Assembly (NCBI GenBank): GCA_902767565.1
Contig: CACXHY010000011.1
Span: 1-64,000, forward strand
From: an uncultured Eubacteriales bacterium
GTDB taxonomy: Bacteria > Bacillota > Clostridia > Christensenellales > Aristaeellaceae
Length of the DNA stretch: 64,000 nucleotides
Direction: 5' to 3'
Each line of letters begins with the position of its first letter. The stretch's first letter is position 1. The position numbers and the translations under genes are program-made. This document shows positions 33,504 to 41,130 of this stretch, in pieces. Under the pieces are notes generated by a model. It searched no databases, was not told where the DNA came from, and was given only the letters and a program-made list of their open reading frames with translations.

Positions 33504-35788
33504 ACGGCAGGGCCGCGGGTTTTCTGAAGCGGTGGCTCCTGCCGCTGATGGCCCTGTGCATGATGGGCGGGATGCTCCTGGGAAGGGCGGCTTCCGGCTG
33601 GGCGTGGCCCACTGCCGCTGCGGCGGCATCGGCGCTGGCCCTGGGCATCGCGTGGAGGCATCCCCTGCCCCGGCGCATCAGTCTCCTGGCCCTCGTGCTC
33701 TGCATTGGGAGCGTGTGGGGCTGGCTGTCCTGGCACCCGGTCCTGCCGGAGGAAGGGACGCACCATATCACGGGCGTGGTCGGGGAGGAGATCCGGGACG
33801 GCAGCCGGAACCAGCACAAGACCATCCTCCGGGACCTGACCGTGGACGGAAAGCCCTGGCGCGGCGGCGCGTACTGGAGCTTCTATGCCGCCGAGCTGCC
33901 CGAAGGCCTTGTCCCGGGCGCCGCGATCGAAGGGGATCTGGATCTGTATATCCCCTCCGGGGCGGACAATCCGGGCGGGTTCGATTTCCGGGAATACCTG
34001 ATGCAGCGCAACTGCAGGATCGGCCTGTACGGGATGAGGAACCTTGCCATCCTGCCGGATCGCTTCAGCCTTGAGGGAAGCGCCGCGGCACTGCGCCATT
34101 CGCTGACGGAGGGCCTTTGCTCCGTCATGGATGAGGAAACGGGCGGCTATGCCGCGACCATGCTGCTCGGGACGAAAAACCTGATCGACACCGAGGACCG
34201 GGACGCCTTTTCCCGTCTGGGGATCGCTCACGTTCTCTCCGTCAGCGGCTTTCATGTCGGCGTGCTGTTCGCGGCCGTCGGATGGCTGCTGCGGCGGCTG
34301 CGGACGCCGCGATGGGCACAGTTCCCGATCCTGACCGTTCTGCTGGGGGCCTATACGCTCCTCACCGGCCTGGGCGCGCCGGTGATCCGGGCCGCCATCC
34401 TGGTGCTGCTGAACGAATGGGGCCACCTTCGCCACCGCCACCGGGAACCCCTGCACCTTCTGTCCGCGGCGGCCATGCTGACGCTCCTGGTGCAGCCTTC
34501 GCAGCTGACGGCCGCCGGATTCCACCTCTCCTACGGAGCCATGCTCGGCCTTGCCCTGGTGCGGCCGTGGCTGGCCCGGCATGTGAGGCCGGCCGTCCGC
34601 CGTCCCCTGCGCTGGGCACGGGAAGGGCTGATCGCCAGTCTGTCCGTGCAGATCGGCATCCTCCTTCCTCAGCTGTACTGGTACCAGTCCTTTCCCCTGC
34701 TCTCGCTGTTTCTCAACATGTTCGTGCTGGTCATCGCATCCGGGGTGCTGATGATCTACTGGGCCGTTCTGCTGCTGATGGGCGTGCCCGGGCTGGGATG
34801 GCTGCTGGGACAGGCCGCGGCCGCCCTGACGCACTGGCTGACGGCAGGCGTGCGGTTCCTGGGTTCCCATGACTGGATCAGCGTCTGGACATGCCGGGCG
34901 AATCTGTGGACCGCTGTCGGCTGGCTTCTGCTGCTGATCGGTCTCGGATGGCTCTGGTCCCTCCGGAAGCGCTTCCGCTTCGCTCTGGCGGCAGCCGGCG
35001 CGGCCGCGGTCATCCTCTCTGTCATCGCGTGGCCGCAGGCGGGGATCACCTATGTCCAGCTCAGCGTGGGAAATGCCGACGCGGCCGTGCTGCAGGACGA
35101 GGGCACCGTCTGGGTGATCGATACCGGCGAGGATTCGACCCTGGCCACCTATCTGCACCAGCGCCGGCTCAGCGTGGACACGCTGGTGCTCTCCCACCTG
35201 CACAGCGATCACGCGGGCGGACTGGAGGACCTGGTCCGCAGCCGCATCCCGGTGCGGAGGATCATCCTGCCGGAAGGCGCCGAGCGGCAGGCCGTGGACC
35301 CGGGGATCACGGATACGCTGGCGGTCCTGCGCGAGTCCGGGACCGAGATCGTGTACGCGGGCCGCGGCGACCGTTTCCCGCTTCCCTCCGGAGACGCCGC
35401 CGTGCTGTGGCCCGTACACGGGGCCGTGCGGAGCGGGCAGGACGCCAACAGCTACTCGCTCGCCCTGTGCATCCGCGTGGACGGCGTCACGCTGCTGACC
35501 TGCGGCGATCTCACCTCCGCCTACGAGGCCGCGGCCGCCGTTCCCGCGGACATCCTGAAGGTGGCGCACCACGGCTCCGCAAGCTCCACCGGCGAGGCGT
35601 ATCTGCGGGCGGTGGATCCGTCGGTGCTGCTGCTCTCCAACCGCCTGCAAAGCCGGGAGGACCGCGTGCTGGCCCTGGCGGACGGCATTCCCGTATACTC
35701 CACCTTGCGGCACGGCGCCGTCACCCTCGTGTTTTCCGAAGGCAGCTGGCGCTGCATCCCCTTCCTGTCCGCGCCGGTCACCCCTTGA
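33500..35788 (+). CDS. comEC: DNA internalization-related competence protein ComEC/Rec2
   Basis: A 762-residue channel protein for uptake of single-stranded DNA. It has membrane helices near the N-terminus, an OB-like extracellular domain (about 90-165, GVVGEEIRDGSRNQHKTILRDLTVDGKPW), then the Competence membrane domain (GIAHVLSVSGFHVGVLFAA) and a C-terminal metallo-beta-lactamase-like domain. That domain carries LSHLHSDHAGGLEDL, LTCGDLTSAYE and LKVAHHGSASSTG, so the putative nuclease site looks complete. The start is GTG at 33500 after GGAGG. No comEA gene is adjacent. It shows that natural transformation machinery may exist in this organism. Confidence 0.94.
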   Translation: MNGRAAGFLKRWLLPLMALCMMGGMLLGRAASGWAWPTAAAAASALALGIAWRHPLPRRISLLALVLCIGSVWGWLSWHPVLPEEGTHHITGVVGEEIRDGSRNQHKTILRDLTVDGKPWRGGAYWSFYAAELPEGLVPGAAIEGDLDLYIPSGADNPGGFDFREYLMQRNCRIGLYGMRNLAILPDRFSLEGSAAALRHSLTEGLCSVMDEETGGYAATMLLGTKNLIDTEDRDAFSRLGIAHVLSVSGFHVGVLFAAVGWLLRRLRTPRWAQFPILTVLLGAYTLLTGLGAPVIRAAILVLLNEWGHLRHRHREPLHLLSAAAMLTLLVQPSQLTAAGFHLSYGAMLGLALVRPWLARHVRPAVRRPLRWAREGLIASLSVQIGILLPQLYWYQSFPLLSLFLNMFVLVIASGVLMIYWAVLLLMGVPGLGWLLGQAAAALTHWLTAGVRFLGSHDWISVWTCRANLWTAVGWLLLLIGLGWLWSLRKRFRFALAAAGAAAVILSVIAWPQAGITYVQLSVGNADAAVLQDEGTVWVIDTGEDSTLATYLHQRRLSVDTLVLSHLHSDHAGGLEDLVRSRIPVRRIILPEGAERQAVDPGITDTLAVLRESGTEIVYAGRGDRFPLPSGDAAVLWPVHGAVRSGQDANSYSLALCIRVDGVTLLTCGDLTSAYEAAAAVPADILKVAHHGSASSTGEAYLRAVDPSVLLLSNRLQSREDRVLALADGIPVYSTLRHGAVTLVFSEGSWRCIPFLSAPVTP

Positions 35789-35812
35789 CTTTCACGATCC
35801 CGGAGGTATAGA

Positions 35813-36841
35813 ATGGCTCGACAGAGTGCGCCGTCCGCCGTCTCCCGCGCACGGTTCCTGACAATGCTGGATCACCGCGCCCTTTCCGGCGCATGGCTGA
35901 TGGAGGGCAGTGACGCCGCTCTCCGGGATGACGCCATCGGCGCGCTGAAGAAGGCCCTGCTGGCCCCCGGAATGGAATCCCTGGACTGCGCGATGCTGGA
36001 GCAGCCGGCTTTTGACGTATTCGCGGCAGCCTGCGAAACGGTGCCCTTCATGTCGGAGAAGCGCATTGTGATCGTGCATCCCGTGGGGCAGTGCGAGAGC
36101 GACGAAAAGCTGTGCGAATACCTCCCCCGCGTCCCCGGATCCTGTCTGGCCCTCTTCCTGTACGGCGAGAGCGCGGACCGGCGCAAACAGCTCCCGAAGG
36201 CGCTGGCCAAACTGGATCATATCGTGCGCTTTGACCCCATGGGCGAGGACGAGCTGAGGGAATGGATCGTCGGGCGCTTTGCCGACCGCGGGCTCGTCTG
36301 CGATCCGAAGGCCGCGCGGGAACTGATGGCCATTTCCGGCACGGACTCCACGCTGCTCTCCGGCGAGGTGGACAAGCTGGCCGCCGTCGCCGCGGAGGAG
36401 GGCACCGTCACGGTCGGGCTGGTGCAGATGTGCGCCACGCGGACGGCCGAGTACAATGTGTTCCGCGTGGTGGACGCGGTGGTGGACGGAAGGGCGGAGG
36501 AAGCCGTCTCGCAGGTGCAGCGCCTGCTGACCGACGGCGAGGAGCCGCTGATGATCCTCTCGCTCCTGCTCCGCCAGTACCGGCTGCTGCAGAACATCAA
36601 GATCTTCCAGCATGAAAAGCTCCCGCGGCAGGCGTGGGAGCAGCAGCTGAAGATCCAGCCCTTTCAGGTCGACCGGCTGACGCGCCAGGCGGCCAGGCTG
36701 AGCGGGAGAGAGGTGCGGGACGCCCTCGCCCTGTGCCTGGAGACGGAGTACCGGGTCAAGAGCGGCCAGATCCGCGACCGGGCTGCCCTGGAAGCGGTGC
36801 TGGCCCGCATCATTCTGATCCGGCAGCACCGGCTGAACTGA
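35813..36841 (+). CDS. holA: DNA polymerase III subunit delta
   Basis: A 342-residue clamp-loader subunit of the HolA family. The N-terminal region (AWLMEGSDAALRDDAIGALKKALL), the clamp-interaction segment (SEKRIVIVHPVGQCES) and the long helical C-terminal collar (LMILSLLLRQYRLLQNIKIFQ, RQAARLSGREVRDALALCLETEYRVKSG) fit the family. It lies 24 bases after comEC, a neighbourhood conserved in Bacillota. The usual next gene rpsT (ribosomal protein S20) is absent here. Confidence 0.93.
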   Translation: MARQSAPSAVSRARFLTMLDHRALSGAWLMEGSDAALRDDAIGALKKALLAPGMESLDCAMLEQPAFDVFAAACETVPFMSEKRIVIVHPVGQCESDEKLCEYLPRVPGSCLALFLYGESADRRKQLPKALAKLDHIVRFDPMGEDELREWIVGRFADRGLVCDPKAARELMAISGTDSTLLSGEVDKLAAVAAEEGTVTVGLVQMCATRTAEYNVFRVVDAVVDGRAEEAVSQVQRLLTDGEEPLMILSLLLRQYRLLQNIKIFQHEKLPRQAWEQQLKIQPFQVDRLTRQAARLSGREVRDALALCLETEYRVKSGQIRDRAALEAVLARIILIRQHRLN

Positions 36842-36866
36842 AAAGCCCGGCGCCGGGCCGGGCTGC
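36842..36866 (-). terminator. Terminator of the 81-residue protein gene
   Basis: On the minus strand AGCCCGG / CCGGGCT with a seven-base loop, then TTTTC. It lies between convergent holA and the 81-residue gene and probably serves both, although the plus side lacks a T run. Confidence 0.75.
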
Positions 36867-36870
36867 GGGA

Positions 36871-37116
36871 TCACTTCTTGCCGGTAAAGAGGGCCTTCAG
36901 CTTGGCGAGGAAGCCGCCGCCCTTCTTCACGGCATCATCGAGGCCGAGCTTGGCGGAAACGCCGTCGACGACGGTCTTGAGCTGGCTGTCATCCAGGTTC
37001 ACGCCGCCGAGCAGGGACTTGATGGTCTCAAGCGGGTTCTTCTTGAACTTTTCCAACAGAGAGGTGTCAAGGTTCAGCTTGCCGAGAATGTCGGAGATGA
37101 TTTTCTGCAGATCCAT
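36871..37116 (-). CDS. Small Leu/Lys/Gly-rich protein, unknown function
   Basis: An 81-residue protein (MDLQKIISDILGKLNLDTSLLEKF...). It looks like a string of short amphipathic helices (LETIKSLLGGVNLDDSQLKTVVDGVSAKLGLDD) ending in KKGGGFLAKLKALFTGKK. It resembles YidB-like or other small helical cytosolic proteins only in composition. It is divergent from the HTH-lysine-repeat gene with 104 bases between them, from a clear minus promoter (37180-37208). The two could be a regulated pair (inference). Confidence 0.65.
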   Translation of the reverse strand: MDLQKIISDILGKLNLDTSLLEKFKKNPLETIKSLLGGVNLDDSQLKTVVDGVSAKLGLDDAVKKGGGFLAKLKALFTGKK

Positions 37117-37179
37117 TTTCCAGGCTCCCTTTCCTTATGTTCCTGAACGGACGCGGCACGTTCCGCTTCCTGTGTAGAG

Positions 37180-37208
37180 AGTATAGCGCATATCGGACGA
37201 ATTCGCAA
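37180..37208 (-). promoter_or_regulatory. Promoter of the 81-residue protein gene
   Basis: TTGCGA (37208-37203), 17-base spacer, TATACT (37185-37180) on the minus strand. It also overlaps the region upstream of the HTH gene, whose own promoter is not clear, so the HTH protein could control both. Confidence 0.6.
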
Positions 37209-37220
37209 GGAGGAATCATC

Positions 37221-37868
37221 ATGGCAGGCACAAAAAAGATCGGTACGGTCCTCAAGGAAGCGCGCACGGCGGCCGGATTGACGCAGGAGCAGCTGGCCCG
37301 GAGGGTCAGCGGCATCTCCGCGGCGGATATCGGCAAGGTGGAACGCGGGGAGGCGGACTTCACCCAGGCCCAGCTCAAGGCCCTCGCGAAGGTCCTGGGC
37401 GTAACGCAGGCCTCTCTGCTCAACGCGCCGAAGAATCTCACGGCCGCAAAGAAGACCTCCTCCGCGACGGCGGCAAAGAAAACCTCGTCCTCTGCGTCCG
37501 CGAAGAAGACCACGTCCACAACGGCCGCGAAGAAGACCTCCTCCACGACGGCGAAGAAGACCTCCTCCGCATCCGCAAAGAAGACCACGTCCTCGACTGC
37601 GAAGAAGACCTCGTCCACAACGGCCGCAAAGAAGACCGCGACGCCCAAAACGCCCGCCAACGCCAACAGCACCATGAAGGTGACCGCCGCGGAGCGCAAG
37701 CTGATCGAGTCCTACCGCACCGCCACCTCCGACCAGAAGAAGGCCGCGGCGAAGGTGCTCAAGGGCGACGCGGACGCATACATCGACAATATCAACGGCA
37801 AGGACGCCGTGTCGGGGATCGTGGGCGATGTGGTCACCGGTCTCATCGGCAACCTGATCGGCAAGTGA
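37221..37868 (+). CDS. HTH (Xre-type) protein with histone-H1-like lysine repeats
   Basis: A 215-residue protein of three parts. Residues 6-66 are an Xre/Cro-type helix-turn-helix (TVLKEARTAAGLTQEQLARRVSGISAADIGKVERGEADFT...). Residues 75-141 are eight tandem units of AAKKTSS/AKKTTS type, the low-complexity lysine/threonine/serine repeat seen in histone H1 and in bacterial H1-like nucleoid proteins. Residues 150-215 form a C-terminal segment (VTAAERKLIESYRTATSDQKKAAAKVLKGDADAYIDNINGKDAVSGIVGDVVTGLIGNLIGK) with a hydrophobic end. The ATG at 37221 follows AAGGAGG. It suggests a DNA-binding, chromatin-like regulator. The alcohol dehydrogenase starts ten bases after its stop. Confidence 0.8.
   Translation: MAGTKKIGTVLKEARTAAGLTQEQLARRVSGISAADIGKVERGEADFTQAQLKALAKVLGVTQASLLNAPKNLTAAKKTSSATAAKKTSSSASAKKTTSTTAAKKTSSTTAKKTSSASAKKTTSSTAKKTSSTTAAKKTATPKTPANANSTMKVTAAERKLIESYRTATSDQKKAAAKVLKGDADAYIDNINGKDAVSGIVGDVVTGLIGNLIGK
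37443..37640 (+). repeat. Coding tandem repeat for AKKT units
   Basis: About eight imperfect 24-27 base units encoding (A)AKKT(S/T)S(S/T). It is in frame within the HTH gene, so slippage here would change repeat number without breaking the frame if whole units are gained or lost. Confidence 0.85.
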
Positions 37869-37878
37869 GGAGGCCCCT

Positions 37879-38904
37879 ATGAAAGCCACCTATTTTCTGG
37901 GCGGCGGACGTTTTGAGACCCGGGAAGAACCCATTCCCGCGTACGGTGCGGACGACGTGCTGGTCAGGGTCGCGGCCTGCGGCATCTGCGGAACGGACGT
38001 CCACATCTGGCACGGGGACAAGGGCTCTGCCGAAGTGACGCCCCCGGTGGTGCTGGGCCACGAGCTGGCCGGCGTCGTCGAGGCCGTCGGAGCGGGCGTC
38101 ACCGCCTTCATGCCCGGAGACCATGTGACCGTCGATCCCAACAGCTACTGCGGCAGGTGCCGCTGGTGCAGGATCGGAAAGAAGCAGCTCTGCGAGCGTC
38201 TCTATGCCGTCGGCGTGAACCGGAACGGCGGGTTTGCGGAGTACTGCTCCGTTCCGCAGGCGCAGTGCTTTCTTCTGGATCCGGAGGTGCCGCTGCGGTA
38301 TGGCGCCATGACCGAGCCGCTGGCCTGCTGTCTCCACGGGATCGACCGGGCCAGGATCCGGACGGGCGACACGGTGCTGGTCGTCGGCGGTGGCGCCATC
38401 GGCCTGATGATGCTGCAGCTGGCCAGGCTGCAGGGCGCCTCGAAGGTCGTTGTCTCCGAGCCCGTGGCCATGCGGCGTGAGATCGCCCTGAGCCTGGGAG
38501 CCGACGGCGTCATCGACCCCGTGCACGGATCTGTGGCCGAACGGCTCGAAGCCATCCTGGGCAGGCCCGGCGCCGACGTGGTAATCGAATGCGTGGGCAA
38601 TACGCTCGCCGTGAAGCAGGCCTTCGAGGCCGCCGACCGCGGCAGCACCGTACTTCTCTTCAGTGTCCCCAAGCCCGGCACCGCACACCCCCTGGACCTG
38701 ATGGACGTGTATCGCAAGGAGCTGACCGTGGTGGGTTCCATGATCAATCCGGATACCCACGCCCGGGCGGCGGCCCTCATCAACGGCGGACTCATCCGCT
38801 TTGAAGAGATCATCACCCACAGCTATCCCGTGGAAAAGCTGGAGGAAGCGATCCTCATGCAGATGAGCGACGCTTCCCTCAAGGTCGTGGTGGAGATGGC
38901 GTGA
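37879..38904 (+). CDS. Zinc-dependent alcohol/polyol dehydrogenase (MDR family)
   Basis: A 341-residue medium-chain dehydrogenase. The catalytic zinc site is in ACGICGTDVHIW and GHELAGVVEAVG; the structural zinc Cys are in YCGRCRWCRIGKKQLC (four Cys). The NAD-binding motif is VLVVGGGAIGLMM. The lack of a hydrophobic alcohol-binding pattern and the PLACCLHGID segment point to the sorbitol/threonine/L-iditol dehydrogenase type. The ATG follows TGAGGAGG and lies ten bases after the HTH gene, so the two are probably cotranscribed. Confidence 0.92.
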   Translation: MKATYFLGGGRFETREEPIPAYGADDVLVRVAACGICGTDVHIWHGDKGSAEVTPPVVLGHELAGVVEAVGAGVTAFMPGDHVTVDPNSYCGRCRWCRIGKKQLCERLYAVGVNRNGGFAEYCSVPQAQCFLLDPEVPLRYGAMTEPLACCLHGIDRARIRTGDTVLVVGGGAIGLMMLQLARLQGASKVVVSEPVAMRREIALSLGADGVIDPVHGSVAERLEAILGRPGADVVIECVGNTLAVKQAFEAADRGSTVLLFSVPKPGTAHPLDLMDVYRKELTVVGSMINPDTHARAAALINGGLIRFEEIITHSYPVEKLEEAILMQMSDASLKVVVEMA

Positions 38905-39203
38905 TCCGCGCCGATCCCGCGTTTTTCCTCTCGCAGGTAGGGTCCTCCGGCTCTGCCTGTTTCTTTTGGCCGGGTGACTGTTCACCCATCGGTGTATTGT
39001 ATCAGGGAAACGGTTTCCAAACCGCTGCCACATCCGCCCTATCCCCATCCTGAAGGAAGAAGGAGAAGAGCGCGCTTGCCTGCGGCCAGCACCAGCCATG
39101 AGCTGTATCATGGCTGAGTTGTTGTCAAGAGGGAACTGCGAGATTGTTCGCGTTAGAAAAGCGGCCAGCCGGAGTTGACCGCTACAGGGATGGTTGATGT
39201 GTC
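38905..39203. other. Intergenic region holding a degenerate MITE copy
   Basis: 299 bases. 38975-39100 is a partial relative of the 17.2 kb element; the rest shows no gene. 39100-39203 has no match to the full-length copy. Confidence 0.6.
38975..39100. repeat. Degenerate left part of the MITE family
   Basis: Aligned with 17214-17335 it shares the end TGACTGTTCA (TAACTATTCA in copy 1), then TGTATCAG, TCCAAACCG, the C-rich run followed by GAAG..GGAGAAGAG, and GCCTGCGGCC-GCAC, in the same order and spacing. The right part and right inverted repeat were not found, and no target duplication is visible, so the copy is old or truncated. Confidence 0.65.
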
Positions 39204-39655
39204 TTATTCGCTGGCTCTCTCAATGATCACATTGGGGCAGTCCGCGAAAGCATCAGGAGCAATGGATTTCACGCTGGCCGGGATGTACACATAGACCAGG
39301 TTCCGGCAGTTGGCAAAAGCTCTGTTGCCGATGGCGGTCACGGTATCGGGAATGATGATCGCTTGGAAGGGCGTGCCCTCAAAGGCTTCGGCCTCGATGA
39401 CCATGAGGCTCGCCGGGAAGGACGGCATGCTCAGGGTATTCAGCGCCGGGATCGTGCCGCCGGTCTTCTCCTGGACGGTGAAAGCCTCGTTCTCGAAGAC
39501 CGCACTGACGAACACGAGCCTGCCCTCTGTGGCCTGGGTCGGGGAGGCTGCGATAACCTGCGTAGCCGTGACCGTTTCAGACTGCACATGTGTGTCATCA
39601 TGGCTGCAGACGAGACGGGCCGTAACCTCTGTGTTGTCCTCGGACCAGGTGTAAT
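39204..39655 (-). pseudogene. Truncated leucine-rich-repeat (BspA-type) protein remnant
   Basis: The frame encodes C-terminal pieces of a secreted repeat protein: a W-S-E-D-N / C-S-H-D-D-T-H-V-Q-S-E type module followed by LRR_5 units (SFPASLMVIEAEAFEGTPFQAIIIPDTVTAIGNRAFANCRNLVYVYIPASVKSIAPDAFADC). It has no signal peptide, and its apparent N-terminal 23 codons are out-of-frame sequence of another gene (DUF3847 remnant). The intact parent gene would be far larger. The stop is at 39204. Confidence 0.75.
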
Positions 39656-39833
39656 TCCGGCTCCTGGATGAGTTTTTCCAGATAGGCTCCGCGATTGCAG
39701 AGACGGTGAGTGCGCTCGTCACGTTTCAGTTTGTTGATCTGTTGGGTATAACGTTTCTCCTCCTGCTCCGCGCTGTGCTTCTTTTGAATTGCCTTGTCCT
39801 TAGCTGCAATCAGCTGTCAAGTCGTTTGCTCAT
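39650..39833 (-). pseudogene. Frameshifted, truncated DUF3847 gene
   Basis: Starts ATG at 39833 with a good AAAAGGAG site and encodes MSKRLD, then after one missing base (GACAGCTG where GACGAGCTG is expected) ELIAAKDKAIQKKHSAEQEEK RYTQQINKLKRDERTHRLCNRGAYLEKLIQEPEL in the next frame. This matches my memory of DUF3847 proteins found beside relaxase genes on conjugative elements of Clostridia. The gene is broken by the missing base and then joined at about 39650 to the LRR remnant. It marks the scar of a lost mobile element. Confidence 0.65.
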
Positions 39834-40087
39834 GAATTTTTCTCCTTTTCTTTTGTCTCTATAGGGCACATGAAAAAGCACCGGATCACATTCCGATGCC
39901 TTTGGCTTTTGCCTTATTGATGCTTAGTTTCATGGTATTCTTGCTCTACGTATGGCTATTCTATAATGGTTTGCTTGACTGGTCACAAGACGTTTTCGCA
40001 AAAAATGAGGGAAAATCAGAATGCTTCGCACATTTCATGAAAAACCTCCTGGAGCCCCTTCGGAACAAAAAAAATACTATTATGGCC
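39834..40087. other. AT-richer spacer with orphan minus-strand hairpin
   Basis: No gene. At 39878-39899 lies GCA-CGGA-tcacat-TCCG-TGC flanked on the minus side by TTTTT, a terminator for a minus-strand gene that is no longer present. GC content is clearly lower than in the surrounding genes, supporting an imported origin. An open frame at 39896-40156 is judged non-coding. Confidence 0.5.
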
Positions 40088-40116
40088 TTGCTATTCTTTT
40101 ACATGGATGCTATAAT
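40088..40116 (+). promoter_or_regulatory. Promoter of the small lipoprotein gene
   Basis: TTGCTA (40088-40093), 17-base spacer, perfect TATAAT (40111-40116), about 37 bases before the lipoprotein start. Confidence 0.75.
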
Positions 40117-40152
40117 ATGCCGATTTTTCAATGAAAGGAAGGTCAGGAAAAA

Positions 40153-40638
40153 ATGAAGAAAAAACTGGCGATTTTTGCCGTACTGCTGGCAGCTGCGCTG
40201 CTGCTGGCCGCATGTGCCGGCAAGAACAACGGGGAAAAGAAACTGACGACCGGAGACATCGAAGGAACATGGACTGTGTCTGACGCGTCCGTCCTTTCGA
40301 AAGGACACCTCTCATTAGACGGAATGATACTGAAACCGGATACCAGCGCTGTCTTGATTTTGAGAGGCGGTAAAATCACCTGGGAATGGCAAGCCCAGGA
40401 CGGAAAGAAAACCAGCGAAGCCGGCAGCTATGAAGTGATCGATGGCGACGTGTTCTTCAGCAGCGTCAAATTAAGAGCCAAACTGGAAGGCAAGACCCTG
40501 ACCCTGACCCAGGTGGCCGCGCCGAAGGGGGAAGGCGCATACATATACAATGAGGAAGACGGTGCATACCATAAGGTAGACGATCCGTCCGTTATCGAGG
40601 TGCCCGATAAAGCGGTCCTGGTTCTGGAAAGAAAGTAA
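40153..40638 (+). CDS. Small secreted lipoprotein, unknown function
   Basis: A 161-residue lipoprotein: signal peptide with lipobox LLLAACAGK (Cys 21 for lipid attachment), then a small beta-rich domain with a lipocalin/DUF4923-like flavour (IEGTWTVSDASVLSKGHLSLDGMILKPDTSAVLILRGGKITWEWQ... GSYEVIDGDVFFSS... LEGKTLTLTQ). The ATG at 40153 follows GGAAGGTC. It has its own promoter and terminator. Its codon usage is more AT-rich than the neighbours, suggesting transfer with the island. Confidence 0.8.
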   Translation: MKKKLAIFAVLLAAALLLAACAGKNNGEKKLTTGDIEGTWTVSDASVLSKGHLSLDGMILKPDTSAVLILRGGKITWEWQAQDGKKTSEAGSYEVIDGDVFFSSVKLRAKLEGKTLTLTQVAAPKGEGAYIYNEEDGAYHKVDDPSVIEVPDKAVLVLERK

Positions 40639-40687
40639 TTCGGCAGACAAACGTTATCGGTTTTTCCCGATACGCGTCACAGACCTC

Positions 40688-40725
40688 CAAACCTGCAGAT
40701 ATATTATTTATCCGCAGGTTTTTTT
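40688..40725 (+). terminator. Terminator of the lipoprotein gene
   Basis: Stem AACCTGC / GCAGGTT with inner GATA/TATC pairing and an AT loop, followed by TTTTTTT. Confidence 0.9.
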
Positions 40726-40877
40726 GCACTACGGTCCAGGGATGATGCCATAATGTAGCAGTCTCCTTTCAATTCTCATAATGTCAGAGTATCAGTGCAG
40801 AACGTGTGCGAAGCGCTCCGCGGAATCGGGTTTGTCTGGATTGTGCTTTCTCCTTTCTGAGCAGTCAGTGTTTCTTA

Positions 40878-40980
40878 CAACTACTCAGCCATATTATGTA
40901 TCATGGCGCATGGAAGAAAACCGCATCGTGCGTTTCCTGTCTGTGGATCCTTGCGGGTGTGCCGGCGGACTGAACGGCCG
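40878..40980. repeat. Internally deleted MITE copy
   Basis: Left end CAACTACTCAGCC (TAACTATTCAGTC in copy 1) is joined to a sequence resembling the right third of copy 1: GGC-GCATGGAAG, then CG..TC-GTG-GTTTCCT, GGGT, and the end GACTGAAC. The middle of about 110 bases is missing. The target duplication is not discernible. Confidence 0.5.
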
Positions 40981-41034
40981 CCCGACGGGGTCTTTGCGGA
41001 TCCTTGCGGATCCTGTTCCCGGCGGGCGCCATCG

Positions 41035-41063
41035 TTGACTTTTTGCCCTTCATCATGTAGAAT
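41035..41063 (+). promoter_or_regulatory. Promoter of the polysaccharide operon
   Basis: TTGACT (41035-41040), 17-base spacer, TAGAAT (41058-41063), about 68 bases before manC. Confidence 0.8.
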
Positions 41064-41130
41064 GGAAAGGCGGAATACTGCACTTTTTGGTGTACGGCAT
41101 TTTTCCGGAGAATGGGAGCTGGGATCGATC

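Larger units (their letters stand above)
40639..41130. other. Intergenic region with terminator, MITE relative and manC promoter
   Basis: 492 bases: terminator at 40688-40725, a deleted MITE copy at 40878-40980 and the manC promoter at 41035-41063. Nothing else is recognised. Short open frames across the MITE copy are not genes. Confidence 0.7.

Noticed and set aside
37443-37640. Tandem repeats that could suggest a CRISPR array
   Set aside because: Units are in frame within a gene, contiguous without unique spacers; the same holds for 58390-58660.
39896-40156. An 86-codon plus-strand open frame with a hydrophobic start, in the AT-richer island
   Set aside because: It has no ribosome-binding site, covers the orphan hairpin and the lipoprotein promoter, and overlaps the lipoprotein start, so it is judged non-coding.
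40781-41038. An 85-codon plus-strand open frame, Cys- and Gly-rich
   Set aside because: Most of it lies on the deleted MITE copy and it has no start signal; it is repeat sequence read as protein.
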